This document shows positions 7,277 through 15,012 of a DNA stretch of 64,000 bases, piece by piece. Position 1 is the stretch's first letter, and every line of letters starts with the position of its first letter. Location: assembly GCF_009830945.1 (NCBI RefSeq), contig NZ_VWVV01000025.1, positions 1 through 64,000 on the forward strand. The letters are read 5' to 3'. The notes below the pieces were generated by a model that had not been told where the DNA came from, did no database searches, and was given only the letters and a program-made list of their open reading frames with translations. A program made the translations under genes and the position numbers. This stretch comes from Nocardiopsis sp. FR4. GTDB taxonomy: Bacteria > Actinomycetota > Actinomycetes > Streptosporangiales > Streptosporangiaceae.

Positions 7277-9079
7277 TCACTTGTCGGCCTTGGCCGGACC
7301 CAGGCTGGAGGACATCGTGCGCTGGTCGAACGTCGGCTCGTTGACGCCCACGTTCCTTCCCCGGATGCTGCCCTCCTCGAAGGTCTGGTTGTACTGGTTG
7401 TTGATGTTCTGGATGACCTGCGCGACCTGTTCGGTGTCGTAGCCCGCGTCCTTCAGCACGTCCCGGAGGCAGATCAGCACCTTCTCCGGGATGGCATGGG
7501 TGACGCGGCGGACGTCGTGTGCCTGGAAGAGCTGGCGGAGGCTCTGTGTGGCGGTCAGCTCACGCAGGCCGGAGCGCGGGGCGAAGTCGTAGTACCCCTC
7601 GTTCTCCCACGCCTCGGAGTACTCACGGTTCTCCTGAGACGACACGCGCAGGAGTTCGAGTGAGGTCATGACCTCGGACAGGTGGGTTCCCAGGTCCTGG
7701 ACGAGCCCGGTGATGGAGTCCCTGAGCAGCGGTGTCTCATCCGCGGAGCCGCCGGGCGGCACCTGGTAGGCGGGGGAGAGGGGCGGCATGACCAAGGTCT
7801 CCCCCTCGATGTGCAGCAGCCCTCCCCGGGTGGTCAGCCGGACGAAGACCGTCACGACGACCTGGTTCTCCCACATGCTGACCCCGATCTCCAGGAAGTG
7901 CCGGGCCCGCTCGTGGTTCGCCTTGACGAAGCGGTTCACCCACCGCTCGCGGAGCTTGCCCGCGTCCTCCTCGACCAGGGTGTTGAGGACCTTCTTGGGG
8001 TCGTCCTGGCGCATCCCCGGAAGGAAGACGCAGTCTGCCACCTCCATCTCGTGTGCGGGGCCGCTCCCGTCCTCGCCTGTCGCGCCGAGCTGGGGCAGTT
8101 GCTTACGGAGCCGGTCGTAGGCGCGCTTCAGCAGTTCGTCGCCCGCGACCGGTGGGGTACTTCCAGCGGTGTCCGCCGCGTTCCCTTTCGCCGGGTGGCC
8201 GTCGAGCAGGGCGGTGGTCCGTGCCTCGGGCGTGTCGCCGTTGGAGCCGACCCGAGCGGAGGCGGAGGGGGTCGACCGGGGAACGGTCAGTTTGAGGGTG
8301 AACGGCCAGGACTCGTAGGGCACACCGGCGCCGGTGAAGGGTGAGAAGTCGCTGTAGAACGCCACCGGCACGGCTCCCACGCCGCTGTCGACCAGGGAGC
8401 CCTTCGCGACCCGGGCCCGCGCCTTGGTCCTGATGGCTTCGAGGGCGATGGCCTTCTCCCAGCGAGCCCAGTAGCCGATACCGACGGTGACGATAAGCAG
8501 GAGCGGCAACACCACCCAGAAGGGCAGGAGGAGGCCGGGGCCGAAGTACCCCCGGTCGACCGTGGTACCGGTCCCCCCGTACTCGTCACCTCCTGCGGAG
8601 AAGAGGAACAGTGAGGCCGCCCACGGGAGGACCATGACGACCAGCACGTAGGCGAGGAACCCGGCCACCACGATGGACACTACGCGGCGCAGGCCCATGC
8701 CGTCCCCGGAGTCGCGGAATCGTCCCCACGCCGCCAGGGTGAGGGCCGTCAGGAGCACGATGCCGCCCGCGCCGACGTTGAGGAGGCAGGCGACGAGCAC
8801 CGCGACCAGGGTGTAACCGCCGGCCCCGACGTGGACGCTGTGCGCCTTCTTGCACTCGCGGATGACCTCGTCGGCGTCCAGGCCGGGTTCGCGCGCCTTG
8901 GTCCGGTGCTGGTTACTCTTCCAGCGCCGGAGGGCCTGGGCACGGAAGCCGGAGTTGGCCCAAGCCGCACCGGACAGCCGTGCGGTCGGATCGTACTCGG
9001 AGAGACCGACCGCGTCCTCGACGCTGGTGATCGGTGTCTGTGTGCGGGACTTCGGACCTGTGTCCCTGGTAACGGACAT
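7277..9079 (-). CDS. Four-TM membrane protein ending in the shared motif
   Basis: A 600-residue protein of no recognised family. Hydrophobic segments at about 87-118 (one long or two spans), 132-160 and 180-204 make a membrane anchor. A Ser/Thr/Gly/Ala-rich linker (~255-315) leads to a soluble region of about 280 residues with alternating helices and strands and a charged helix (CLRDVLKDAGYDTEQVAQ). Residues about 563-587 carry the motif shared with the nucleosidase, identical at 19 of 25 positions. The stop lies one base before a possible nucleosidase start and its end overlaps the ribosome-binding region of that gene, so the two are one operon. Inference: a membrane sensor or scaffold that recruits the nucleosidase through matching motifs. 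Confidence 0.75.
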   Translation of the reverse strand: MSVTRDTGPKSRTQTPITSVEDAVGLSEYDPTARLSGAAWANSGFRAQALRRWKSNQHRTKAREPGLDADEVIRECKKAHSVHVGAGGYTLVAVLVACLLNVGAGGIVLLTALTLAAWGRFRDSGDGMGLRRVVSIVVAGFLAYVLVVMVLPWAASLFLFSAGGDEYGGTGTTVDRGYFGPGLLLPFWVVLPLLLIVTVGIGYWARWEKAIALEAIRTKARARVAKGSLVDSGVGAVPVAFYSDFSPFTGAGVPYESWPFTLKLTVPRSTPSASARVGSNGDTPEARTTALLDGHPAKGNAADTAGSTPPVAGDELLKRAYDRLRKQLPQLGATGEDGSGPAHEMEVADCVFLPGMRQDDPKKVLNTLVEEDAGKLRERWVNRFVKANHERARHFLEIGVSMWENQVVVTVFVRLTTRGGLLHIEGETLVMPPLSPAYQVPPGGSADETPLLRDSITGLVQDLGTHLSEVMTSLELLRVSSQENREYSEAWENEGYYDFAPRSGLRELTATQSLRQLFQAHDVRRVTHAIPEKVLICLRDVLKDAGYDTEQVAQVIQNINNQYNQTFEEGSIRGRNVGVNEPTFDQRTMSSSLGPAKADK

Positions 9080-9283
9080 GACTTCATCTTTCGGATGTTG
9101 CTCGCCGCGGTGCGCGGTGAGCGAAAGCGGACGGTTCCGTGCGGGAACAGACAGGGGTCAGGCCGTCTGCCGGTCGTGTCGGATCTCCGGGGCGCTTGGG
9201 CCGCGGAGCGGCTGGAAGAGGGGGCGGACGGACGCGGTGTCCGTGCCGCACGGTCCCCGGTGACGGGCTGGGGCGCTGGGCCC

Positions 9284-9982
9284 TCAGGAGTCCAGGGAGG
9301 CGGTGCCGTCGGGGACCCGGGCGGAGTCCCAGGCGGTGTCGAAGACGTGCAGGGCGAAGTCGTAGAGCCTGCCCGACCGGTGCGTGACGATGCAGGGGGA
9401 GTTGCGCCCGTGCGCGGCGCTTTCATAGAGCGTGATGAAGGCGATGTTGTCGGTGGCGATGATCCGGTACAGGTTCGGCAGGTCGTAGAGGCGGACCTCG
9501 GCGCCGTCCGCGTTCCGGGTCGCCTCGTTCAGGTAGTGCAGGTTGGCGCGCACCTGCTCGGAGAGCAGTCCGGGCCCGAACCCGGGGTCGGTCTGGCGGA
9601 GTTCGAGCTCCCGCCGCGCCAGCCAGTTCCCCCCGGTGCGGGGGGAGCCGTCCGGCGCGGGGGAGCCGGGGTCGGGCAGGAGCACCCGGACGGACTCCGG
9701 TGTCCGTCCGCCACCGGTCCACAGGGGCGTGAAGCCGTCCCGGGTGAGTTCGTTGCCCCGCCCGACCATGACGCGCAGCCAGCGCGCCCGGCCGACCTCC
9801 TCGGCCAGCGCGGGCTTCGCGTCGTCCTGGTGCTGGTGGACCCGCAGGACGCCGAGTCCGCTGAGGGCGGAGACCACGGCCAGGAGCCACCAGCGCACCC
9901 GCCGGGACAGCAGCCAGCCGAGCCCGACGGTGGCGGTGGTCGCGACCAGTGAGCTGGTGACTCCGAGTGCGAACTCCGTCAC
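9284..9982 (-). CDS. Two-TM protein with putative sensor domain
   Basis: A 232-residue protein starting at GTG 9982 behind GGGAGG. Two hydrophobic spans (about residues 4-26 and 30-48) precede a soluble C-terminal domain. Its most distinctive stretch is LYDLPNLYRIIATDNIAFITLYES, followed by HGRNSPCIVTHRSG. This resembles ligand-sensing domains of uncertain function that I associate with actinobacterial regulators, but I cannot name the family securely. It is first of three co-oriented genes, with a 204-bp gap before the 600-residue membrane protein. Inference: the input component of the nucleosidase module. The gene faces the NUDIX regulator across a shared control region. Confidence 0.7.
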   Translation of the reverse strand: MTEFALGVTSSLVATTATVGLGWLLSRRVRWWLLAVVSALSGLGVLRVHQHQDDAKPALAEEVGRARWLRVMVGRGNELTRDGFTPLWTGGGRTPESVRVLLPDPGSPAPDGSPRTGGNWLARRELELRQTDPGFGPGLLSEQVRANLHYLNEATRNADGAEVRLYDLPNLYRIIATDNIAFITLYESAAHGRNSPCIVTHRSGRLYDFALHVFDTAWDSARVPDGTASLDS

Positions 9983-10032
9983 GGCGCCCTCCCGGCGTGA
10001 GGTAGGTCCGTGGTGTTCCAGGGACTTTTTCT

Positions 10033-10079
10033 AGTCTTCTTGACCATAATGGCGCCGGGGGATTTTGGTCAAGTGGACT
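10033..10079. promoter_or_regulatory. Long inverted repeat between divergent nucleosidase operon and NUDIX regulator
   Basis: AGTCTTCTTGACCATAA (10033-10049) and TTTTGGTCAAGTGGACT (10063-10079) are reverse complements at 14 of 17 positions, around a 13-bp GC-rich spacer. The core half site is CTTGACCA. It lies 18-64 bp before the NUDIX gene start and 50-97 bp before the operon start. Inference: an operator, most simply for the adjacent NrtR-like regulator, controlling both directions. Confidence 0.7.
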
Positions 10080-10096
10080 TTTAGTAGGTTGGGGGG

Positions 10097-10852
10097 ATGA
10101 ACTCCGCAGTAGCGTCCGATCTGCCCCGGTACCCGGCCTCCGTGACGGTCGACCTCGTCATCTTCACCCTCCGGGAGGACGACCTGCACGTGCTGCTCAT
10201 CGAGCGGGGCAACGAGCCCTACCGGGGCGCCAGCGCACTGCCCGGCGGGTACGTGCGCCCGCGCGAGAGCCTGGACGGGGCCGCCCTGCGCGAACTGCGC
10301 GAGGAGACCGGCCTGGACGGGCGCGCGCTGCACCTGGAGCAGCTGGGCGCCTACGGCGACCCGGGCCGCGACCCCCGGGGGCGCGTGATCACCGTGGCCT
10401 ACCTGGCCTTGGGCCCCGACCTACCCGTGCCCGTCGCGGGCACCGACGCCGCCGACGCCGTCTGGGTACCGGTCCGCCGGGCGCTCGGCCCCGGTTTCGG
10501 CCTGGCCTTCGACCACGGCGCGATCCTGGCCGACGCGGTCGAGAAGGCACGGGAGCGGCTGGAGTACACCACCGTGGCGGTGAGTTTCTGCCGGGAGCCC
10601 TTCGCCATCAGCGACCTGCGCCGGGTCTACGAGGTGATCTGGGGCATCGCCCTGGACCCCAGCAACTTCCGGCGCAAGGTCCTCAAGACAGCGGGGTTCG
10701 TCGAACCCACAGGGGAGCGCCGCGCCGCCGAGGCCGGGCGGCCCGCGGCCCTGTACCGGTTCGGCGGGGCACGTGACCTGTACCCGCCGCTGCTGCGCTC
10801 CGGCGAGGTCGCCGGCCGCACGCGGGAGGCGGTTCCGGTCGGCGGCGCGTAG
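10097..10852 (+). CDS. NrtR-like NUDIX-wHTH transcriptional regulator
   Basis: A 251-residue protein. Residues about 12-145 are a NUDIX domain, and the rest is a winged-helix segment with YEVIWGIALDPSNFRRKV, typical of NrtR (NUDIX-related transcriptional regulator). Family members sense ADP-ribose-type ligands and many repress NAD or pentose metabolism genes. Unlike degenerate members, the NUDIX box is complete (GYVRPRE, then RELREETGL), so hydrolysis is possible. ATG 10097 follows GGGGGG. No NAD-biosynthesis gene is nearby; the divergent neighbour is the nucleosidase operon, with a long inverted repeat between them. Inference: it may read NAD or ADP-ribose status and control that operon. Confidence 0.85.
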   Translation: MNSAVASDLPRYPASVTVDLVIFTLREDDLHVLLIERGNEPYRGASALPGGYVRPRESLDGAALRELREETGLDGRALHLEQLGAYGDPGRDPRGRVITVAYLALGPDLPVPVAGTDAADAVWVPVRRALGPGFGLAFDHGAILADAVEKARERLEYTTVAVSFCREPFAISDLRRVYEVIWGIALDPSNFRRKVLKTAGFVEPTGERRAAEAGRPAALYRFGGARDLYPPLLRSGEVAGRTREAVPVGGA

Positions 10853-10890
10853 CGATGGTGTGTTCGGCCCGCTCGGGGTAGTCGGGCGGT

Positions 10891-11346
10891 ATGGACACGA
10901 CCTCCCGAGGCGACGGTGCCCGCACGCCGCTGCCGACCGTCGGCGGCCTCGCCGAGCTGGCGGGGCTCGTTCGCGCCCGCGACCGCCTCTACCTGCGCTA
11001 CTCCCACGGCCCCGAGCAGGACCGCCGCCCGGTGAGCAAGGACTACGAGAGCGGGCTCGAACTCCCCGGGCTCTCGGTCACCGTCCTCACCCCGGAGGGG
11101 TGGTGGACCCGCCCCCTGGAGGACTGGCTGGCCCGCCAGGTGCGCAAGTACGCCTCACTCGTGGAGGAGGACCCCGAGCGGTGCGGATGGGTGCTCGAAG
11201 GGCGCACCGTCGCCCACGGCCCCGACCACGAACCCCTCCTGGACCGGGTGCGCCCGGTCGCCTACCTCTCCGAGAACGTCATGGAGGAGGCCCTGGAGCG
11301 GTACCGGGAGCGCTTCGACGCGGGTCGGGGCCCCAACGACTCCTAG
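10891..11346 (+). CDS. DUF6098-like protein
   Basis: A 151-residue soluble protein. The opening LPTVGGLAELAGLVRARDRLYLRYS and the later GLSVTVLTPEGWW, WLARQVRKY and GWVLEGR blocks match what I recall of the DUF6098 family, common in actinomycetes and of unknown function. It has no signal peptide, membrane span or catalytic motif. It lies 38 bp after the NUDIX regulator in the same direction and could be cotranscribed with it. Confidence 0.7.
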   Translation: MDTTSRGDGARTPLPTVGGLAELAGLVRARDRLYLRYSHGPEQDRRPVSKDYESGLELPGLSVTVLTPEGWWTRPLEDWLARQVRKYASLVEEDPERCGWVLEGRTVAHGPDHEPLLDRVRPVAYLSENVMEEALERYRERFDAGRGPNDS

Positions 11347-11409
11347 CGAGCGGCGTTTCACCGTCCCGGGGGTAGAACCGGGTTCGGCCCCCGTGGTTGG
11401 CTTCGGGGT

Positions 11410-12378
11410 ATGTTCGCTATCACCGCAGCACGCATCGCACCCGACGACCCCCTGTCCGGGCTGGAGGCGGGCGAGCGCCCCGACCCCGGGCCCCGCGAGG
11501 GCTGGACCGCGGTCGACGTCCGGGCCGCCTCCCTCAACCACCACGACCTGTGGAGCCTGCGCGGCGTCGGGCTCAGCGAGGAGCGCCTGCCCATGATCCT
11601 GGGCTGCGACGCCGCCGGGGTGGACGAGGACGGCAACGAGGTCATCGTGCACGGGGTGGTCGGGGACCCGTCCGCCGGGGGCGGCGACGAGACCCGCGAC
11701 CCCCGCCGCTCGCTGCTCTCGGAGGTCCACGACGGCACCTTCGCCGAGAGGGTCCTCGTGCCGCGCGGCAACCTGGTGCCCAAGCCGCCGGAGCTGAGCT
11801 TCGAGGAGGCCGCCTGCCTGCCCACCGCCTGGCTGACCGCCTACAGCATGCTCTTCGGCAAGGCCGGCCTGCGGCCCGGGTCCACGATCCTGGTCCAGGG
11901 CGCCGGGGGCGGCGTGGCCGCGGCGCTCATCCAACTCGCCTCGAAGGTGGGCCACCGCGTCTACGCCACCAGCCGCAGCGAGGACAAGCGCGTCCGCGCC
12001 CTGACCCTGGGCGCCTACCGGGCGCTGCCCACCGGAGAGCGCCTGCCCGAGCGGGTGGACGCCGTCTTCGACTCGGTCGGCCAGGCCACCTGGGCGCACT
12101 CCCTGCGCTCCCTGAAGCCGGGCGGCGCGGTGGTCACCTGCGGCGCCACCACCGGGGACGCGCCCCCGGCCGAACTCAACCGGGTCTTCTTCCTCCAGCT
12201 GCGGGTGATCGGCTCGACCATGGGCACCAGGCAGGAGCTGGCCGCGCTGGCCGAGATGTGCGTGCGCACGGGCGTGCGCCCCGAGATCGACCGGGTGCTG
12301 CCGCTGGCGCGGGCCGAGGAGGGCTTCCGGGCGATGGCCGAGGGCGAGCAGTTCGGCAAGATCGTCTTCACCGTCTGA
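11410..12378 (+). CDS. MDR-family zinc-type alcohol dehydrogenase / quinone oxidoreductase
   Basis: A 322-residue NAD(P)-dependent oxidoreductase. The N-terminal GroES-like domain includes SLNHHDLWSLRG and the metal/substrate-site-like GCDAAGVDEDGNEV. The Rossmann domain starts near residue 155 with VQGAGGGVAAALIQLA, and a conserved DSVGQATW follows. No structural four-Cys zinc cluster is visible, which favours the quinone-oxidoreductase-like side of the family. Substrate is unknown. It stands alone on the plus strand and is followed by terminator hairpins. Confidence 0.85.
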   Translation: MFAITAARIAPDDPLSGLEAGERPDPGPREGWTAVDVRAASLNHHDLWSLRGVGLSEERLPMILGCDAAGVDEDGNEVIVHGVVGDPSAGGGDETRDPRRSLLSEVHDGTFAERVLVPRGNLVPKPPELSFEEAACLPTAWLTAYSMLFGKAGLRPGSTILVQGAGGGVAAALIQLASKVGHRVYATSRSEDKRVRALTLGAYRALPTGERLPERVDAVFDSVGQATWAHSLRSLKPGGAVVTCGATTGDAPPAELNRVFFLQLRVIGSTMGTRQELAALAEMCVRTGVRPEIDRVLPLARAEEGFRAMAEGEQFGKIVFTV

Positions 12379-12418
12379 CGGCTTCGCCGCCCGGGGGCTT
12401 CCGCGGGACGCGGAGGGA

Positions 12419-12442
12419 CCGGGACACCAGCGGGTGTCCCGG
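12419..12442. terminator. Convergent terminator hairpins
   Basis: Perfect arms CCGGGACACC and GGTGTCCCGG flank an AGCG loop. A second perfect 8-bp hairpin follows at 12458-12479 (CCGCCCGG / CCGGGCGG). They fill the gap between the MDR gene (+) and the coiled-coil gene (-). Confidence 0.65.
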
Positions 12443-12487
12443 CCCCGGAGGCGCGGTCCGCCCGGGGCCTTCCGGGCGGGCGCGGAC

Positions 12488-14602
12488 CTACTCGTCGTCC
12501 TCGTCGTCGTCGCGACGGCGCTTCTTCTTGCCGTCCCGGCCCGGGCGCAGCAGCGCCTCGGCCAGGGCCAGCACCGTCTCCTCCAGGGAGGCGAAGCGCT
12601 TGGTGATGTCGTCGTGCGAGTTCTCGACCGCCTCGGTGACGGTCTCCTCCATCTCCTGGCGGTCCGGGCGCTGCTTGATCTCGCGCAGCACCGGGGTCAC
12701 GGCGGAGGTGACGTGCTCGTCGATCTCCTCCAGCTTGCCGGTGTGGTCCAGCTGCGGGCGGTCCACCAGCTCGGCCAGGCGGCGGTGCAGCTCGCTGACC
12801 TCCATGGTCTGCGGCAGCTGGTTGAGCCGCTGGTTGAGCGCCTCCAGGCGGTCGTCCAGGGCCTCCATGCGCCCGTCCACGCCCTCGAAGTGCCCGCTGA
12901 CGCCGTCGAACTGGCCCTCGACCCCGTTGACCCGGCCGTCCAGGCCGTCCAGGCGGCCGTTGACCCCGTCCAGGCGTCCGTCGATGCGGTCGATCTTGCC
13001 CTCGACGCTTTCGAAGCTCCCCTCGAAGTGGCCCTCGAAGGTGTCGAAGCGGTCGGTGAGCCGGCCCAGCTCGTGGTCGACCTTGCCGGTGATCTGCGAC
13101 AGGTGGTTGTCGACCTTGCCGGTGAGCGACTCGCGGTGGCGCTCCAGCCGCTCGTCCAGCGCCGTGCGGTGCGCCTCGGCCTGCTCGGTGAGCGTCTCGC
13201 CCAGGGTCTGGACGCGCTCCTCGGCCTCGGTCGAGATCCTGTCGCTGGTCTCGCGGACGAACGAGCGCAGCTCGGCGAAGTCGGCGGTGACGCGCTCGGC
13301 GTCCTCGGCGATCCGGGTACCCAGGGCGTCGGTGCGCTCGGTCAGCGCCTCGCGCAGCCGCTCGGAGGTGGCCTCGGCGTGCTCCCGGGTCTCGGTGCGG
13401 CCCAGCTCCATCTGCTCGTTGAGCTCGGCCAGGCGCTGGCGCAGGTGGGCGCGCAGGTCGGTGAGCGAGGACTCGTGGTTCTCGCTCAGCTTGGTGAGGA
13501 AACCGGTGACGTCGGCGACGGCGGCCGTGGTCTCGGCGTTGTTCTCCTCGGCCTGGGTGCTGAGGTAGGTGACGCTCTCGGCGAGCTTGGCGGCCAGGGC
13601 ATCGTGGCGCTCACCAGAGGCGGTGGCCAGCGCGGCCAGGTCCGAGGCCAGGGCGGCGGTGCGCTCGCCCAGCTCGCCGGTGTTCTCCTGCAGGCGGGAC
13701 AGCAGGGACTCGTGCTGTTCGGCGGTGCGCTCCTCGACGGAGACGCGCAGCTTCTCGGTGCGCTCCTCCACGAGGGTGCGCAGCTCGGAGGTGGTCTCCG
13801 CCACCTTGGCGGTGACGCTCTCGCCCAGCCGGGCGTCGGCCTCGGCGAGCGCCTCGCGGCTCTCCTGGACGGCGGCGGTGAGGCTCTCGCGGCTGGCGGC
13901 CACGGCCTCGGACAGCTCGGTCCGGCTCTCGGCGAGGGCCTCGGAGATCTCCGCCCTGCCGCTGGCCAGGGCCTCGGACAGCTCGGTGCGGCCCTCGGCC
14001 AGAGTGGCGGTCAGGGTCTCGTGGCGGCTCTCGGAGGCCTCCGCCAGCGCCGACAGCGACGCCTCCAGCGCCTCGGACCTGGCGTTGAGCGTGGCGAGTG
14101 CGGAGTCCAGAGCGTCCAGGCGCTCCCCGAAGGTCTCGCTCAGCCCGGTGAGGCGTTCGCCCAGCTCGCTGACCTGCTCGGCGGTGCGGGTGCCGGTCTC
14201 GGCCATCCGCTGCAGGCGGGTCAGGGCGGTGTCCAGGTGACCGGCGATGCGGTGGGTGTCGGCGCGCAGGGAGGGCAGGTCCGACAGCGGCTTGACCTGC
14301 TGGCCGACGACCTCGATGTGCTCGGCGAGGGTCTCGGCCCATTCCGGGGGACGGGCCAGGAACTCGTCGACGCGACCGCTGACCGTGGCGACCGACTCGG
14401 ACAGGGCGGTGAGCTCGCGCTCGCGCAGTTCGCGGAGCAGCCACTCCATGCCTTCGAGGCGCTGGCGCATCTCCTCGTTGACGGCACCCTGGGACTTCTG
14501 CTCGGAGACGTGCTCCTGGGCGGCCTGGGAGAGCAGGTCGCGCATCCGGTCGGAGATCCCGGCCTGACCTCCCCCGTTGAGGAAGTTGTGATTCTGTTCC
14601 AC
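12488..14602 (-). CDS. Long coiled-coil protein with heptad repeats
   Basis: A 704-residue, very Glu/Ala/Leu/Arg-rich protein, predicted to be almost entirely coiled coil. I placed the start at GTG 14602 because AAGGAG precedes it; an upstream ATG would add 57 unstructured residues. The middle (about residues 100-470) has repeated SEALAESR / TEELRTLV-like units. Around residues 545-610 there is a regular 7-residue repeat of DGVNGRL, DGLDGRV, NGVEGQF type. The C-terminus is a basic then acidic tail (GKKKRRRDDDEDDE). There is no membrane span, ATPase motif or signal peptide. It resembles apolipoprotein/SMC-like structural proteins only in composition. Role unknown; a cytoskeletal or nucleoid scaffold is possible. 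Confidence 0.75.
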   Translation of the reverse strand: MEQNHNFLNGGGQAGISDRMRDLLSQAAQEHVSEQKSQGAVNEEMRQRLEGMEWLLRELRERELTALSESVATVSGRVDEFLARPPEWAETLAEHIEVVGQQVKPLSDLPSLRADTHRIAGHLDTALTRLQRMAETGTRTAEQVSELGERLTGLSETFGERLDALDSALATLNARSEALEASLSALAEASESRHETLTATLAEGRTELSEALASGRAEISEALAESRTELSEAVAASRESLTAAVQESREALAEADARLGESVTAKVAETTSELRTLVEERTEKLRVSVEERTAEQHESLLSRLQENTGELGERTAALASDLAALATASGERHDALAAKLAESVTYLSTQAEENNAETTAAVADVTGFLTKLSENHESSLTDLRAHLRQRLAELNEQMELGRTETREHAEATSERLREALTERTDALGTRIAEDAERVTADFAELRSFVRETSDRISTEAEERVQTLGETLTEQAEAHRTALDERLERHRESLTGKVDNHLSQITGKVDHELGRLTDRFDTFEGHFEGSFESVEGKIDRIDGRLDGVNGRLDGLDGRVNGVEGQFDGVSGHFEGVDGRMEALDDRLEALNQRLNQLPQTMEVSELHRRLAELVDRPQLDHTGKLEEIDEHVTSAVTPVLREIKQRPDRQEMEETVTEAVENSHDDITKRFASLEETVLALAEALLRPGRDGKKKRRRDDDEDDE

Positions 14603-15012
14603 CGAGGTGCTCCTTATTTCTCTGGCGCTCCCGTACCCGTCCGGGGGGAACGGACGGTGGTTGCCGGACGGGTCGGGTTCTCGATGGTCCCCGGGCGGGC
14701 GGCTCTCCCGCATCAGCACTGCCTCATCGTGACGAGATTGTGGCTCTTTGTGTGCATTTGAGGCGAGGACCATGCTCTGGCTGAACCGCCGGGCGGATCA
14801 AACAACCATGGCCTTCCGGGTGGATCCATGAGAAGGGAAAGAACTCAGTGGTGGTCAGTCTAACGACACGGGTCCCTCCCACCCCAGGGGACAGCCAAAG
14901 ATCTGGGTGCGGAAGGTAACGATCTGGGCCGTTCCGAAGGGTTGCAGGAGGGTTCGCGGCGCTTCGGCCGGGAGTGGAACCCGTCACACCCGCCTCATGC
15001 GCATCCCGGCGC
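14603..15012. other. Intergenic region upstream of the coiled-coil gene
   Basis: This is the 5' region of the coiled-coil gene and the 3' flank of the methyltransferase gene, both on the minus strand. I see no coding frame with normal codon bias, no RNA gene and no clear hairpin. Promoter elements for the coiled-coil gene must lie here, but none stands out. Confidence 0.5.

Noticed and set aside
10097-10852. Assigning the NUDIX regulator to NAD biosynthesis
   Set aside because: No nadA/B/C or pncB gene is near; only the nucleosidase operon is divergent. The family match does not fix the regulon.
11397-13568. Ser/Arg-rich plus-strand frame with serine runs
   Set aside because: Out-of-frame reading of the oxidoreductase and the coiled-coil gene; the serine run reflects the acidic-tail codons read backwards.
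12434-14761. A 775-codon plus-strand frame rich in Leu/Gly/Gln repeats
   Set aside because: Mirror of the coiled-coil gene on the other strand. The repeats come from the heptad codons, and the minus-strand frame has the SD and sensible composition.
14724-14987. 87-codon minus-strand frame upstream of the coiled-coil gene
   Set aside because: No SD or motif, and it overlaps the region that must hold the coiled-coil promoter.
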